Assembly (NCBI RefSeq): GCF_947242115.1
Contig: NC_074723.1
Coordinates: 24,374,379-24,438,378, forward strand
Length of the DNA: 64,000 bases
Reading direction: 5' to 3'
From: Biomphalaria glabrata
Taxonomy: Eukaryota > Mollusca > Gastropoda > Planorbidae
Part shown: positions 45,305 through 56,559 of the stretch, in pieces
How the letters are laid out: each line of letters starts with the position of its first letter
Numbering within the stretch: position 1 is the first letter of the stretch
Position numbers and translations under genes: made by a program
The notes under the pieces: generated by a model
The model's input: the letters and a program-made list of their open reading frames with translations, nothing else
What the model was told of the DNA's origin: nothing
The model's database searches: none

Positions 45305-47395
45305 TAACCAACCATCAAACTATCGCCCTATCACTTGTCTGTCAGTGGTGTATAAACTATTAACTTCACTTTTAAAAAGTAAAATGTATAAATTTTGTTC
45401 TGCCCATAAGCTACTAGCAGATGAACAACAAGGTTGCATTGAAGAGTCGATGGGCTGTAAAGTACAGCTAACTATAGATGGTATTATATTGCATCAAGCT
45501 AATAGAAGAAAGAGAAATTTACACATGTGTTACATCGACTACAAAAAAGCTTTCGATTCAGTTCCGCATGATTGGCTTTTAAAAACCCTGGACATTCATA
45601 GAATCAACCCAAGAATAAAACAACTATTGAAAGTCTGTATGAATAATTGGAAGATAAATCTGCACCTTAATCGTGATAAACTAGGTTCTGTGCACATAAG
45701 AAGAGGTATATACCAGGGTGACTCACTATCTCCACTCTGGTTCTGCCTAGCGATTAATCCTCTATCTACATTACTCCAAGACTCTACAAATGGTTTTAGG
45801 GTTGACACTAAATGTACAAAATGTGTTTCCCACTTATTATACATGGATGATCTAAAACTATATGCAGAAACCGAGCAAAAATTACACACCTTAATCAAAA
45901 CGGTAAAATGCTTTAGTGACGATATCTGTATGTCTTTTGGCCTGGATAAGTGTGGCATCATAAGCATTAAAAAGGGCAAGGCAACGAACACCAACATTGA
46001 ATTTGAAGGCATCGAGGAATTGAACTCCGCCTCTATTTATAAATATCTTGGAATAAACCAGAATGCCAAGATAAACCATAAGAAATTAAAAGAGGACTTT
46101 CTTGGCAAATATAGGCAAAGAGTTAATAAAATCCTCAACACCAAACTGTCTGGCAGTAATCTCATCACTGCAATAAACAGCTGGGCCGTCCCTGTGCTCC
46201 TTTACACGTTCGGTGTGATCAAATGGACTGACACCGACCTACATGACATTGACAGACTAACTAGAAAATTACTAACCAAGTTTCGATGCCTACACCCCAA
46301 GTCCTCCACCATAAGGTTATACCTGCCCAGGAAGGATGGGGGTCGTGGATTGCAGAACATCTTCAAATTGTGTAAGATGCAAGTTTTAAAAATACGATCA
46401 AAACTGCTCGCCTCCAGCAACAAATTAGTTTCCTTCCTACGGAAGTACGACTCCGATGCAACCCCTCTGAACCTACACAATGCTGATGTCAATATCGGTT
46501 TGGACGACGCAGGGCATGAGATTCGCCAATGGGAAGAAAAAACACTCCACGGAAAATTTCCGGCTTCATTACATGGGGACAACATCGACAAGGCTGCTTC
46601 CTTAACATGGCTCAAAGCAGGTCATCTCTACCCTGAAACAGAAGGCTTTGTTACAGCAATACAGGACAGAGTAATCAGGACAAAAAATTACGAGAAGCAT
46701 ATCCTGAAACTCAATGTTGTCGACAAATGCCGAAAATGTGGAAATGTGGGCGAGTCGATTGAACACATTATGGCAGGATGTCCAGCCCTATCAGAATCAG
46801 CCTACCTAGGTCGCCATAACCAAGTTGCAAAGTTAATACACCAACACCTGGCTTTGACGTACAAATTGATCGGTAAGGACACTCCCCCTTATTATAAATA
46901 CTCTCCGCAAGAGGTTCTCGAGTCTACTGAACATTTGCTGTACTGGGATAGGCCTATTCTGACCGACAAAACGGTAGATTTCAATCGCCCGGATCTGCTG
47001 TTCATCGATAAAAAAGAAAAAACCGCTACCATTATCGATATCGCCGTACCACTGTCTCATAATTTAAGAAAAACTGAGATAGAAAAACAAAGAAAATATG
47101 GGAACCTGGGCTTGGAGATTAAGCGTCTATGGAAATTGTCCAAAATAACAATATACCCCATTGTTATATCAACCGAGGGGATAATAACAACTGACCTCAC
47201 AGACACATTCAAGGCCCTTAACATTCCTAGGAACATATTCGTTGCCTGTCAGAGGGCGGTACTGCTGCAGACCTGCCACATCACCAGAAAATTCCTCAGT
47301 GGAAACTGTTAAAGGGACTACGATGAATTTTGTTTCTCTTTAGCGAAACTCGACCCTGGCAGCGCCAGAGAATGACTACTCGTTCATTTCTAACA
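45305..47395 (+). mobile_element. R4/Dong-like LINE, 5'-truncated, open ORF (copy 1)
   Basis: One uninterrupted frame from the truncation point (NNQPSNYRPITCLS) to the stop at 47310-47312. Reverse transcriptase motifs: YIDYKKAFDSVPHDWLL (A), GIYQGDSLSPLWFCLAINPL (B) and HLLYMDDLKLYAE (C). Near residue 462 is a CCHC knuckle, CRKCGNVGESIEHIMAGC. From about residue 548 comes a restriction-like endonuclease signature, RPDLLFIDKKEKTATIIDIA, of the RPD-x(n)-D type used by R2, R4 and related LINEs. An 80-bp 3' UTR follows, then a TAA repeat. The 5' truncation also begins directly at TAA repeats (about 45294-45304). Dong elements of the R4 clade are known to target TAA repeats, which fits. Recent. 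Confidence 0.9.
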
Positions 47396-47412
47396 TAATA
47401 ATAATAATAATA
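47396..47412. repeat. TAA microsatellite between LINE copies 1 and 2
   Basis: An uninterrupted AAT/TAA run joining the 3' end of copy 1 to the 5' truncation of copy 2. Confidence 0.95.
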
Positions 47413-48100
47413 AACTCAATGTTGTCGACAAATGTCGAAAATGTGGAAATGTGGGCGAGTCGATTGAACACATTATGGCAGGATGTCCAGCCCTATCAGA
47501 ATCAGCCTACCTAGGTCGCCATAACCAAGTTGCAAAGTTAATACACCAACACCTGGCTTTGACGTACAAATTGATCGATAAGGACACTCCCCCTTATTAT
47601 AAATACTCTCCGCAAGAGGTTCTCGAGTCTACTGATCATCTGCTGTACTGGGATAGGCCTATTCTGACCGACAAAACGGTAGATTTCAATCGCCCGGATC
47701 TGCTGTTCATCGATAAAAAAGAAAAAACCGCTACCATTATCGATATCGCCGTACCACTGTCTCATAATTTAAGAAAAACTGAGATAGAAAAACAAAGAAA
47801 ATATGGGAACCTAGGCTTGGAGATTAAGCGTCTATGGAAATTGTCCAAAATAACAATATACCCCATTGTTATATCAACCGAGGGGATAATAACAACTGAC
47901 CTCACAGACACCTTCAAGGCCCTTAACATTCCTAGGAAAATCTTCGTTGCCTGTCAGAGGGCGGTACTGCTGCAGACCTGCCACATCACCAGAAAATTCC
48001 TCAGTGGAAACTGTTAAAGGGACTACGATGAATTTTGTTTCTCTTTAGCGAAACTCGACCCTGGCAGCGCCAGAGAATGACTACTCGTTCATTTCTAACA
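47413..48100 (+). mobile_element. R4/Dong-like LINE copy 2 (C-terminal third)
   Basis: Repeats 46708-47395 with about nine differences in 690 bases: from the CCHC knuckle through the restriction-like endonuclease and the 3' UTR. Its coding frame is open (stop at 48015-48017). Bounded on both sides by TAA repeats. Confidence 0.92.
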
Positions 48101-48110
48101 TAATAATAAT

Positions 48111-48193
48111 AGGGACTACGATGAATTTTGTTTCTCTTTAGCGAAACTCGACCCTGGCAGCGCCAGAGAATGACTACTCGTTCATTTCTAACA
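48111..48193 (+). mobile_element. R4/Dong-like LINE copy 3 (3' UTR only)
   Basis: AGGGACTACGATGAATTTTG through TCATTTCTAACA repeats the 3' UTR of copies 1 and 2; bounded on both sides by TAA repeats. Confidence 0.9.
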
Positions 48194-49195
48194 TAATAAT
48201 AATAATCTTTATTATCCGTAAGGAAATTTGTCTTACAATTTGTGCATTACACCAAACAAAAAACATTATAACTATAAGAAACCAAAGTGTACATTCACAC
48301 CAGACTCACTCATAATTTACATGTGACAAAGTTTATACCAGATTGTTCTTATTTAATGATTTGATTGCCAGGGGAACAAAAGAGTGTTTGTGTCTGTTTG
48401 TCTTTGCTATCGGTGTCTTGTATCTCTTTTGTGATGGTAAAATCACAAAATCCTGACACAAAGGGTGATTCTTTATTTCGAGTATCTTGTTATAATCATA
48501 TAATCTATGGTCTCTCTCTGTGGCATTTTACGTCTCGTGAGACGATCTTTTCCCTTTGCAACTTCTTGTGTGACTAAAGAGGCCAATCCTTGATACACAG
48601 CTGCGATCACAGGTTGGGCATATAAAATCACCAGGCGCCATTGCATTTTCACCCTTCTTTCTGCTTCTGTTGTGTATGACATCTGCAATCTGTGACCCTT
48701 CCTTTATGCTCTCTCTCCATGTGGATCTGTCCAGTGCCACCTCTTCCCAGTTGCCAGTGTCGATTTTGAAGAGCTTCATGTCGCGTTTGCATACATCCGT
48801 ATAACGTAAAAGTGGGCGACCAGCGGCTCCCCTGCCTTCAATTAGATCGCCATACAGGATTTCCTGTGGAAGTCGACCTACTGGCATTCTACGAACGTGG
48901 CCAAGCCAGCCAAGGCGTCTGCTGCTGATAACAAAGCGGATGTCCTGGCATCCTGCTCTATGTAGCACTTCCTCATTTGTTATCTTATCTTGCCACCTTA
49001 TTTTAAAGATCCGCCTTAGGCATCGGAGGTGGAAGACATTCAGCTTTTTTTCCTGCCATGAGTAGGTTGACCATGTTTCACTTCCGTACAGCAAGGTGCT
49101 CAACACACAGGTCCGGTAGACTAGGGCTTTAGTACTGCTAGTCAGCAATATGTTGTCCCAGACTCTTTTCTGCAACCGTGACATGGTGGCCATTG
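48194..49195 (-). mobile_element. LINE 3' part with C2H2-like end
   Basis: The open minus-strand frame 49193-48528 encodes LLYGSETWSTYSWQEKKLNV, FHLRCLRRIFKIRWQDKITN, SRRLGWLGHVRRMPVGRLPQ and, near the end, CPTCDRSCVSRIGLFSHTRS. This is the C-terminal region of an RTE/CR1-type LINE protein. The 3' UTR ends AATAAAGATTATTATTATT (minus strand), so its ATT tail is shared with the TAA run that bounds the R4-like copies. 5'-truncated. Confidence 0.82.
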
Positions 49196-49199
49196 GTAG

Positions 49200-49936
49200 T
49201 TATTAGTTATATTTGTAAAAAAAAAAATTGTATACATAGACTATAAAATAATATCATTAATAGATTCTAGATGCGTTGTACACGAAAGACAAAGAATTTA
49301 TGAAGCTCAGAACACAGGAAACACTTGATGGAGCTAATGGCACTTCCCCAGACCACATTGTTGGACAGAGAGGGAACCTGATGCCTCTATAATACTATCT
49401 CCAGGAATAACTACTTCAGTTATATAAAAACACTTTATATTTATCTACAAAGCACTTGACATTAAATGGGATGAAGTTGGATGTCTCTCATACTTCAGCC
49501 AGTCCCATCCTTTCTTAATTTTGTGTGACCTACATTCTTCTTACTAGGACTAGGAGGAATAGTAACAAGCTGGACTTGAGGAGAATGGGTTTCTTAAGCT
49601 AAAAAATGAAAAGTCCTTGGCGCCCGGGGCTCTGCCTTGAATCCGCTGAGAGATTTAATGGCTCCCTCAGACTAGACCAATGGCTAAGAGGAGGGCAAAT
49701 AAATATTTTGAATTTCTGGTAGAAGGTGGTTGAAGTTTAAACAACACATCATAGTGTTCTACCGTTTCCGTCTAAAAGTCTAACAAAAGAAACATGTTCA
49801 GGTAATATTAAATCTGTTTCTAATTGTAATAAACTTGCATTGTAAAATATATAATATGCAATATAACTATTGTGTATTGACAGTATTGAATAGATTCTAG
49901 ATCTATAATCTATAGTATATTATATATATTTTATAT
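49200..49936. other. Intergenic, no gene recognised
   Basis: About 740 bp of AT-rich DNA between a LINE and the solo LTR; no coding or RNA feature was recognised. Confidence 0.5.
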
Positions 49937-50652
49937 TGTTACGAATCTCACTATCCAGGCTCTCTGCAAACTGCACCATACACCACCAACGTAAAGAACT
50001 TGACAACTCAGGGCTCCAGAGTAACGTAACACTTTAATAGTTGAATAAATAACAGCCAATACTGTACAATTGGCAACACGTACACTGTACAAATATCTCT
50101 CCGATAACACTGTACCGCCGTATCAACTCTTGCACTGGCCTCTCCGTCTCGTTCCGGGCTTGCACTGGGTTCAACAGTTCAGGACTGACTTCACACACTG
50201 GGCTCGTTGTGTCGGACTCGATCACAGACCAAGATCAAGACGCCAGTCATCTCAACGGTACTTTACAGTACTCCGCACTGAACCGTCGTAATGCTCCGTA
50301 CAGAATCACACTGTTGAACTGTGCTGTAGTCGACCATGTTCTGAACCCCTGCCGTGAACCGTCTAGACTGGACACCTCCACTCTTTATATAGGGTCCCTA
50401 CTGGCTTTCTAGAACCAGACGGAACACCGCTCGACGTTTCTAGCTTCGTCACATGACTACATCCCTCGTGACGCCCCTGAGCTCTGTTCACGACGGCGAT
50501 CCTTCCCGAACCGTCCTGTTGACACTCGACTCGACTGACCATCGTAACTTGTCACGGTTGACCGCTCGTCTAGCGCTGGCCTGGGGCGATTTGCGTCGGC
50601 TGACTGCACTCACACCACTACCCCCATCTGTGCCACAACCAGGTTTATAACA
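49937..50652 (-). mobile_element. Solo LTR of an LTR retrotransposon
   Basis: On the minus strand the segment begins TGTTATAAACC and ends GATTCGTAACA, with TGTTA/TAACA inverted ends. It contains a TATA-like TATATAAAGAG about a third of the way in. Both flanks show ATAT (49933-49936 and 50653-50656), a 4-bp target duplication, though in AT-rich DNA this is weak. It is far more GC-rich than its surroundings. No internal region or second LTR lies nearby. Gypsy-type is the likeliest family but cannot be proved from an LTR alone. Confidence 0.72.
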
Positions 50653-52082
50653 ATATATCTAAACAGTGGGTTTTATAATAGAAGAAACACTCCTTTTACA
50701 TTTGTGCAGCAATCAATGAAAAATGATAATTCTAGATAATCAACTCACTGAAATGGTTCAACAAATTAAACAACAAACAATTTAGATCTATTGCCAACTA
50801 TTGGAAAATGGAGAAAGTTGATTGGGGGTGTGACAGTGTCAGTGACACCCTGATGAGCTAACCACACTGGGTCATGGTGACACTAACGGTAACCCAAGTG
50901 ACACCTCACTAGACTCAATACTTATAGATATATATATAATAAGAGTCTATATATTATAGACATATTTTTCTCTCGAACTACTAACTCTAACTGTCTAGAT
51001 CTAAACCCTTAGATGTAACACTACATCAGTACATCATGACTACATGTCCATTAACACTATAGTGACTATATTATAAATATAATATTAATAAACTATATAA
51101 CACTACAACAGTATATAATAGTTAATATTAATAGTAGTACTAGATCTAGTAGATGATAGATCTAGTGACTAGTGTATATAATATTTATAGAAAATCTACT
51201 AGAATCTAGATCTTAGATTCTTGATATATGACTTATGAGTAACTATAGTATGTACATAAAATAGATCTAGATTTTTCTCTAACTCTGTCTGAAGTCTGTC
51301 TAGTTAGTCTAGAGTATTCTACTCTTAGCTCTAGATCTAAAATCTAAACTAAACCCTAATTCATACTAATACTAGAGTCTAGAATTAGAAGAGTAACTAG
51401 ATTACTAGATATATAATAGTTGAGTAACTCTAAAGTTAAAAGTAGTCTATTTATTTAGTTATTAGGACTAGTCACTAGACTCTAACTCTAGTCTAGTGTG
51501 ACTGTGTCCAGTGACAGTCTAGTCACACACACACACAGTCTAGATTCTAGTCTAGTCTAGATCCTAGAGATCTATTTTTAATTAATATTATTATATTAAA
51601 TTCTAATCTAGCTATATCAAGATCAAGATTAGAAAGAATAGATGGTAATAATATAGGCTACTTGTAGAATCTAATCTAGATCTAAATGATAAATCTAGAT
51701 CTAGATCTAGAGTACCAGAGAATAAGAGATTTAGCTAACTTGCTTTTGGTTAAAATTTACCGCGAAATGTAACAATATTATTTTATTGCTATTGCCAACT
51801 CAAAATACTCTTTCGTATTGTAGAGAGACTCGAAGACAAGCCTTATTATTACTTTATTAGATCTATATTATTATAGATCTAGTCGGTTCATATTAATTAG
51901 AACATATCAGATCTAGATCTAGTATATTAGATCTAGATAGATTTTAAATCTGATCTATATAGATCTAGATCTATATCTAAATAAACTAATATTATAATAT
52001 AAGTAACATTGAAAATTGACGCAATAGTAAAAAAACCCAACTGTTTTGTGATAAAGTAATCATAAATTACCTATTTCTGTGT
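50653..52082. repeat. TCTAGATCTAGA-rich low-complexity tract
   Basis: Gene-free. From about 50930 to 51990 the sequence is dominated by reshuffled TCTAGATC, ACTAG and TATAAT words with many short palindromes and no fixed period; a CA run lies at about 51525-51537. Confidence 0.7.
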
Positions 52083-52155
52083 GCCCGGTTAGCTCAGTCG
52101 GTAGAGCATCAGACTTTTAATCTGAGGGTCAAGGGTTCAAGTCCCTTATCGGGCG
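52083..52155 (+). tRNA. tRNA-Lys (anticodon TTT)
   Basis: A 73-nt cloverleaf: 7-bp acceptor stem (GCCCGGT with ATCGGGC, one G-T pair), D arm TAGCTCAGTCGGTAGAGC (A box), anticodon stem TCAGA/TCTGA with loop CTTTTAA (anticodon TTT at 52116-52118), and T arm GGGTTCAAGTCCC (B box). There is no intron. It is followed by a T run at 52158-52166, a usual RNA polymerase III stop. The even pairing and exact box matches separate it from the tRNA-like SINE heads elsewhere in the window. Confidence 0.96.
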
Positions 52156-52166
52156 AATTTTTTTTT
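52156..52166 (+). terminator. Pol III oligo-T terminator of tRNA-Lys
   Basis: A run of nine T begins within three bases of the tRNA 3' end, the normal RNA polymerase III termination signal. Confidence 0.8.
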
Positions 52167-52229
52167 TAAACTCTAATGATTTTTTTTTAAATTAATAAAT
52201 TACATAACTGAATTTAAATGATAAAAAAA

Positions 52230-52322
52230 AAACAGGGAAAATGGATATGAGAGAAATATCGTTTTTGAAAATTGTACCTGACAAAGTGAGTTAATATAAA
52301 TATAAGCTTTGTAGTCACTGAA
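52230..52322. mobile_element. MITE-like repeat, partial
   Basis: Carries GAGAGAAATATCGTTTTTGA, CCTGACAAAGTGAGTT and ATATAAGCTTTGTAG, matching the last 90 bases of the repeat at 1126-1645. Confidence 0.5.
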
Positions 52323-52375
52323 TTTAGAGACAGATAATTAAAAATAAATTAGCAATAAAAGTATAATAATACAAT

Positions 52376-55256
52376 AGCAATTCTTCTTCTTCTTCATCGT
52401 TCTCATTGTTATGTTGGAGTGTTCATATGACTAGACCAGTGATGCCCAACCTTATTTGGTCTGCGGGCCATTTTAATTCTTGGCATTCGTGTCGCGGGCC
52501 ATATCACCAAAAAGGAAAAAAAAATACAATAAGCTATTTTTATTAGTTTTATTTGTGGACCTTATTACATAAATTAATGTGATGCATGAAGTTTATCCAA
52601 AACCATCTTCTGAATATCTGGCTGCATAGATGAAACACCAAGTTGAAGCACTGAATCTAGATGTTCATCTGTGAGTCGATTACGTCACATGGATTTCGCA
52701 TATTTCATAACTGAAAAAGTTTGTTCACACAAATAAGTGCTTGAAAAACTTGTGATCACCCTTGTAAGTCAATCAGTTCCAGTTGCAGATCTGTCGAAGC
52801 ACTTGACACATCGGCAGCAAATGGATTTTGAAAAAGACGGATTTCATTTTTAAATTATGAAAATCCACAAATCTTTCACTGAAATTATTCATCAAGAGCC
52901 TCAGATGTTGGATCATTTTTTCTTTATTTAGCTGCTCATCATTTTGTAGAGTGGTTCAGGTTGGAAGTGTTGAATGAAGAGTTGCAATTTTGTTTGGAAA
53001 GCGCTTATGTCTGCATACACATGTCTGCATACACATGCGAAATCAATTTGTCTTTCCCTTGTAGTTTGGTGTTGAGTTCATTTAGATGTGATGTGATGTC
53101 GCATAAAATAGCCAAATCCCACAACCATGAGGGGTCGTTCAGTTGTGGCACTTGTTTTGATTTTTCCATCATAAATACTTCAATTTTGTGTCTCAAATAA
53201 AAAAACAACGTATTAATACCTTTCCTCGGCTTAACCAGCCCCCGCACTTCACTGTGAAATAGAACGTCTTCATATTTCTGTCAGAAAATCTTTGATAGTT
53301 CTGTGAGTCAACGCTTGTGATTTGATGGAATGTACAGTACTGAACACAATCAACATCACATGGTCTAGATTCAAAGATTTTGTATGGTGAATGATGCAGT
53401 GAAGACGCAAGGGTTGTTCCATTTGACTCAACAACTTTTTAAAATAACTCTTGCTGTCAGTCCGCTGTGACATCCAGGCATATTTCTAGCGCCATAAGTA
53501 ATCACTCCAACTAATTTATTCCAAGGAAGAGCAAGGTCCTCTATGATGGCTGACACTTTTTTGAACAGGTCTTCTGCAGTTGTAGCCCCATGCATGCTCC
53601 TCATAGCTGCTAACTCCTCTTATATCAAAATTTTTGTTTGTACCGCGAATAAATACCAAGAGTTACGCGGTATCAGTTATGTCAGTGGACTCATCAGCAG
53701 CAATAGAAAACATTTCGAATTCTGCTGCTCTGTCTTTTAATGTGAATGGAAATTGTGTAGTGTCATGCGAAAAAAGCTGACAGCTTCTAATGCATTCTTC
53801 TTTTCAGGACACATTTCTTCCATCACTGCTAGCAAGCAATTTTTTTTACACATTCGCCATTGGATAAAGGCTTCATTGCTCTATTTAGGATTTGAGCTGT
53901 AGCTGGCCCTTATCGCCGACTCATTTTCTTGTCTCTTTTTGTTAAATATTCTCGTCAATCCCACGATCTCTATTCGTAACTTGGCAATCTTGTCTTCATG
54001 GCTCAAATCAAGAATGTCACCATTTGTGTTTATGTATTTGGTTTCATAATGCCTTTTAATGTTATGTTCTTTAAAAACAGCCACACTTTCTTTACAAATG
54101 AAAAATGTTGGCTTATTATCGAATTCCGCAAAAAAGTAAAGATCTGTTCACTTTTTAAAAAGTTTCTACATGCAGAATCCACTTTTCGTTTCTTAGGTTT
54201 TCCCATTTTATTAAATCACAAACGTTAAACACTACGGTACCAATCGCTTTGACATCAAAAGAACACGACCCAAAACGAGGCATCAATGATGCTCTGTGTT
54301 GTACACACAAGGTGTCAAGGACACGGCTAGCTCAAGATAGTAGCGGAATTTTTCAAGATTTTAAAAATAGCTGTCAAGTTTTATCGCCATTGACAAAAAA
54401 CAACAGTTGTGTTCTTACAATAAAAAAAATATTGAATATGAATATTAGAATACCAAACATAAAGATGGAATTCACCAAAAAAAGAGTGAGAATTCTAACT
54501 TAAAGAAAATATCAAATTTAACTTTCTCATTTTTACATTTTTTAATCATTTTGTTCCAATGTTTTGGCGGGCCGGATTGAAGCACGTCGCGGGCCGCTGG
54601 CCCGCGGGCCGTAGTTTGGGCATCGCTGGACTAGACCAATACATGAGATGAACTGCTCAGTGGTTTCCAAATCAGGGAGCTCTCCATATAGCTTTCTTTC
54701 TATTGGGGTGATTTGGGGCCAATGTCTTATACGGGCCTCTTGGTAGAGAGAGCAGTTTTGGAGGACGTGGTCGGCATTTTCTAGTGATACTCCACATGGG
54801 CAGATTTCACTGGTTCCAATTTTGAGCTTCCGGAACATGTGTTGTCGCATTCTGTTGTGTCCGGTCCTGAGTCGAAAGATTAGACGTTGGTCTTGTCGGG
54901 ATAGCTTATAGTAAGCATCATCTTTCTTGTGATTTGGATGGGAGCTCGTCCATTTCTCATTTATTTTATCTACAATTAATTTCTTCATTTCTTCTGGATA
55001 GAGTGCAGAGTTTACTTGTGAGTTTGTTCTCCCACTCTTGGCGAGTGTGTCAGCCTTCTCATTTCCTGCTAGTTGTATGTGAGCTGGCATCCATTGAATA
55101 ACAGTTTTTTGGCTGTTGTGGTTGAGCTTTGTGAGTGCTGTTCTGAGGTTTTTAATATAAGGGGAATCAGAGTTTTGCAGGCTTTGGAGGGTTGTTTTTG
55201 CGTCTGTTAGAAAGACAATCTGACTGTGAGGGGAACTTGGATGATTTGCTAGCAAT
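52376..55256 (-). mobile_element. 5'-truncated LINE with RNase H, split by a hAT element
   Basis: The minus strand from about 55250 encodes an RNase H domain (IVFLTDAKTTLQSLQ, VIQWMPAHIQLAGNEKADTL), a LIFRLRTGHNRMRQHMFRKL block, the knuckle-like CPCGVSLENADHVLQNC and the C-terminus TTEQFISCIGLV. The last codons and the GAAGAAGAAG tail continue at 52428-52380, on the far side of the hAT element. The whole is flanked by a direct repeat of 26-27 bases (52351-52376 and 55257-55283), the LINE's own target duplication. Confidence 0.9.
52437..54628 (-). mobile_element. hAT DNA transposon (GTF2IRD2/ZBED5-like transposase), decayed
   Basis: The ends are inverted repeats: CAGTGATGCCCAACC on the left and CAGCGATGCCCAAAC read inward from the right, followed by related GCGGGCC blocks. 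The 8-bp target duplication GACTAGAC is perfect (52429-52436 and 54629-54636). The minus strand carries pieces of a hAT transposase in order: a BED-finger-like start near 54200, VFKEHNIKRHYETKYINTNG, LRLHCIIHHTKSLNLDHVML and LAILCDITSHLNELNTKLQG. The frame is broken by several stops and shifts, so the copy is not autonomous. Length 2192 bp. Confidence 0.94.
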
Positions 55257-55283
55257 AGCAAATAAAAGTATAATAATACAATA

Positions 55284-56540
55284 CATAAATAAACCAGATA
55301 GTACAATTTGGTCGGAGGACACGACTTAAAAAAGGAGGACATCCTCCATTTGCAGGACTTCTGTTTAATCCTAAATTCTATGTAGGCCTTTATAGGCCTA
55401 TTATTATTATCCAATTAGGCTATGTTAATGTTTTATATTTACATATGTGTGTGTGTGCGTGTGGCCGGGGGGGGGAGGGGAGAAAAAAATCTCCCTTAAC
55501 GCACCACCAGAAAAAAAAATCCTGGCTACGCCCATGAGTGTAGTGTGTATAGTTGATGATGGTGATGACCATAACCATTTTTTTTTCCTTGGGCATACGC
55601 AATAGTGTTGAGTGGTTAGGCAAGAAAAAAACACAATGGCATTGTCAGTCAAGCATGTAGCTCTATTATACCGAGACCATTCAACACGACCTGCAACGTC
55701 ACAATCTGTGGACAGTTTAGACCAATAGCTCGTGGACACGTCGTACACACCTGTGAAGTGGCAGCAAGCTATTTAATGATTGGCCTTGATTATACCCGTA
55801 CGCTAGTTACAGCTCTCGACGTCAAGAGATTCTTAACACTCCTATAGCATATAGTCAAGTAACCAAGTAACCAGCAAACTTGTTGCCTGGTTACCGTACC
55901 TTAGGAAAAGTATCAATAAATTCAGTGTCAAGGACTAAAGAAATAAAAAAAAGGAGTGGGTTTCCTTTGCTCTCCCTTTAAAGATAACTCTGGTCAGTGT
56001 CTTTTACGCTACCTTACACAAATCTGAACCTTTATCTACAACATAATTAGTTATTGACTTATTGGGCTTTGAAATCTCGCGGTTTGTGTTCTGTGTAGCT
56101 AAAGGTCACTAGTGTAGATGTGTGGCTCGTAGTCCAGCCCGGTAATTGAGATTTTTGTCCAAATAAGCAAACTTGTTGCATGGTTACCAGTGTGAAGGTG
56201 CAGCTTGAAGTCCAGTTACCGCGTAAGGTGTGAGCTCTATAGAGAATGTCAATAAACCTACGCCCATCGTATTTGACTTATAGTCAGCCACCTGTCTATC
56301 AATGAACTCAACGTGATGGACTAAACAACTAAAAGGGGGTGGGAATCGTTCATCTTTACCTCTGGTGTTACATTTTTGTTTATTTTAACACGCATATAGG
56401 CCCTATTTTGGTGTCGGAAAAGTAAATGAAAATGGACAAAGGCTCCTCGAGGTTTGCTCACTACACTCCCTCTGGGTCACTAACATCTACTTCAAGACTT
56501 AACCACAGCACAGAGTATCTTGGTGGCATCCTAGCTCCAA
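55284..56540. other. Intergenic with a diverged local duplication
   Basis: No gene recognised. Segments at about 55871-55975 and 56167-56360 share ordered blocks (AACTTGTTGC, TGGTTACC, TCAATAAA, GGACTAAA) and look like an old duplication of about 300 bp. A poly-G and TG-rich tract lies at about 55445-55480. Confidence 0.4.
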
Positions 56541-56559
56541 ACACTGACACCAACTAGAC

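Noticed and set aside
45596-46615. Minus-strand open frames across 45.6-47.8 kb
   Set aside because: They are antisense shadows of the R4-like LINE frame, without family resemblance.
50034-50650. Several overlapping open frames of 63-73 codons
   Set aside because: They lie wholly within the GC-richer solo LTR and have no protein family features.
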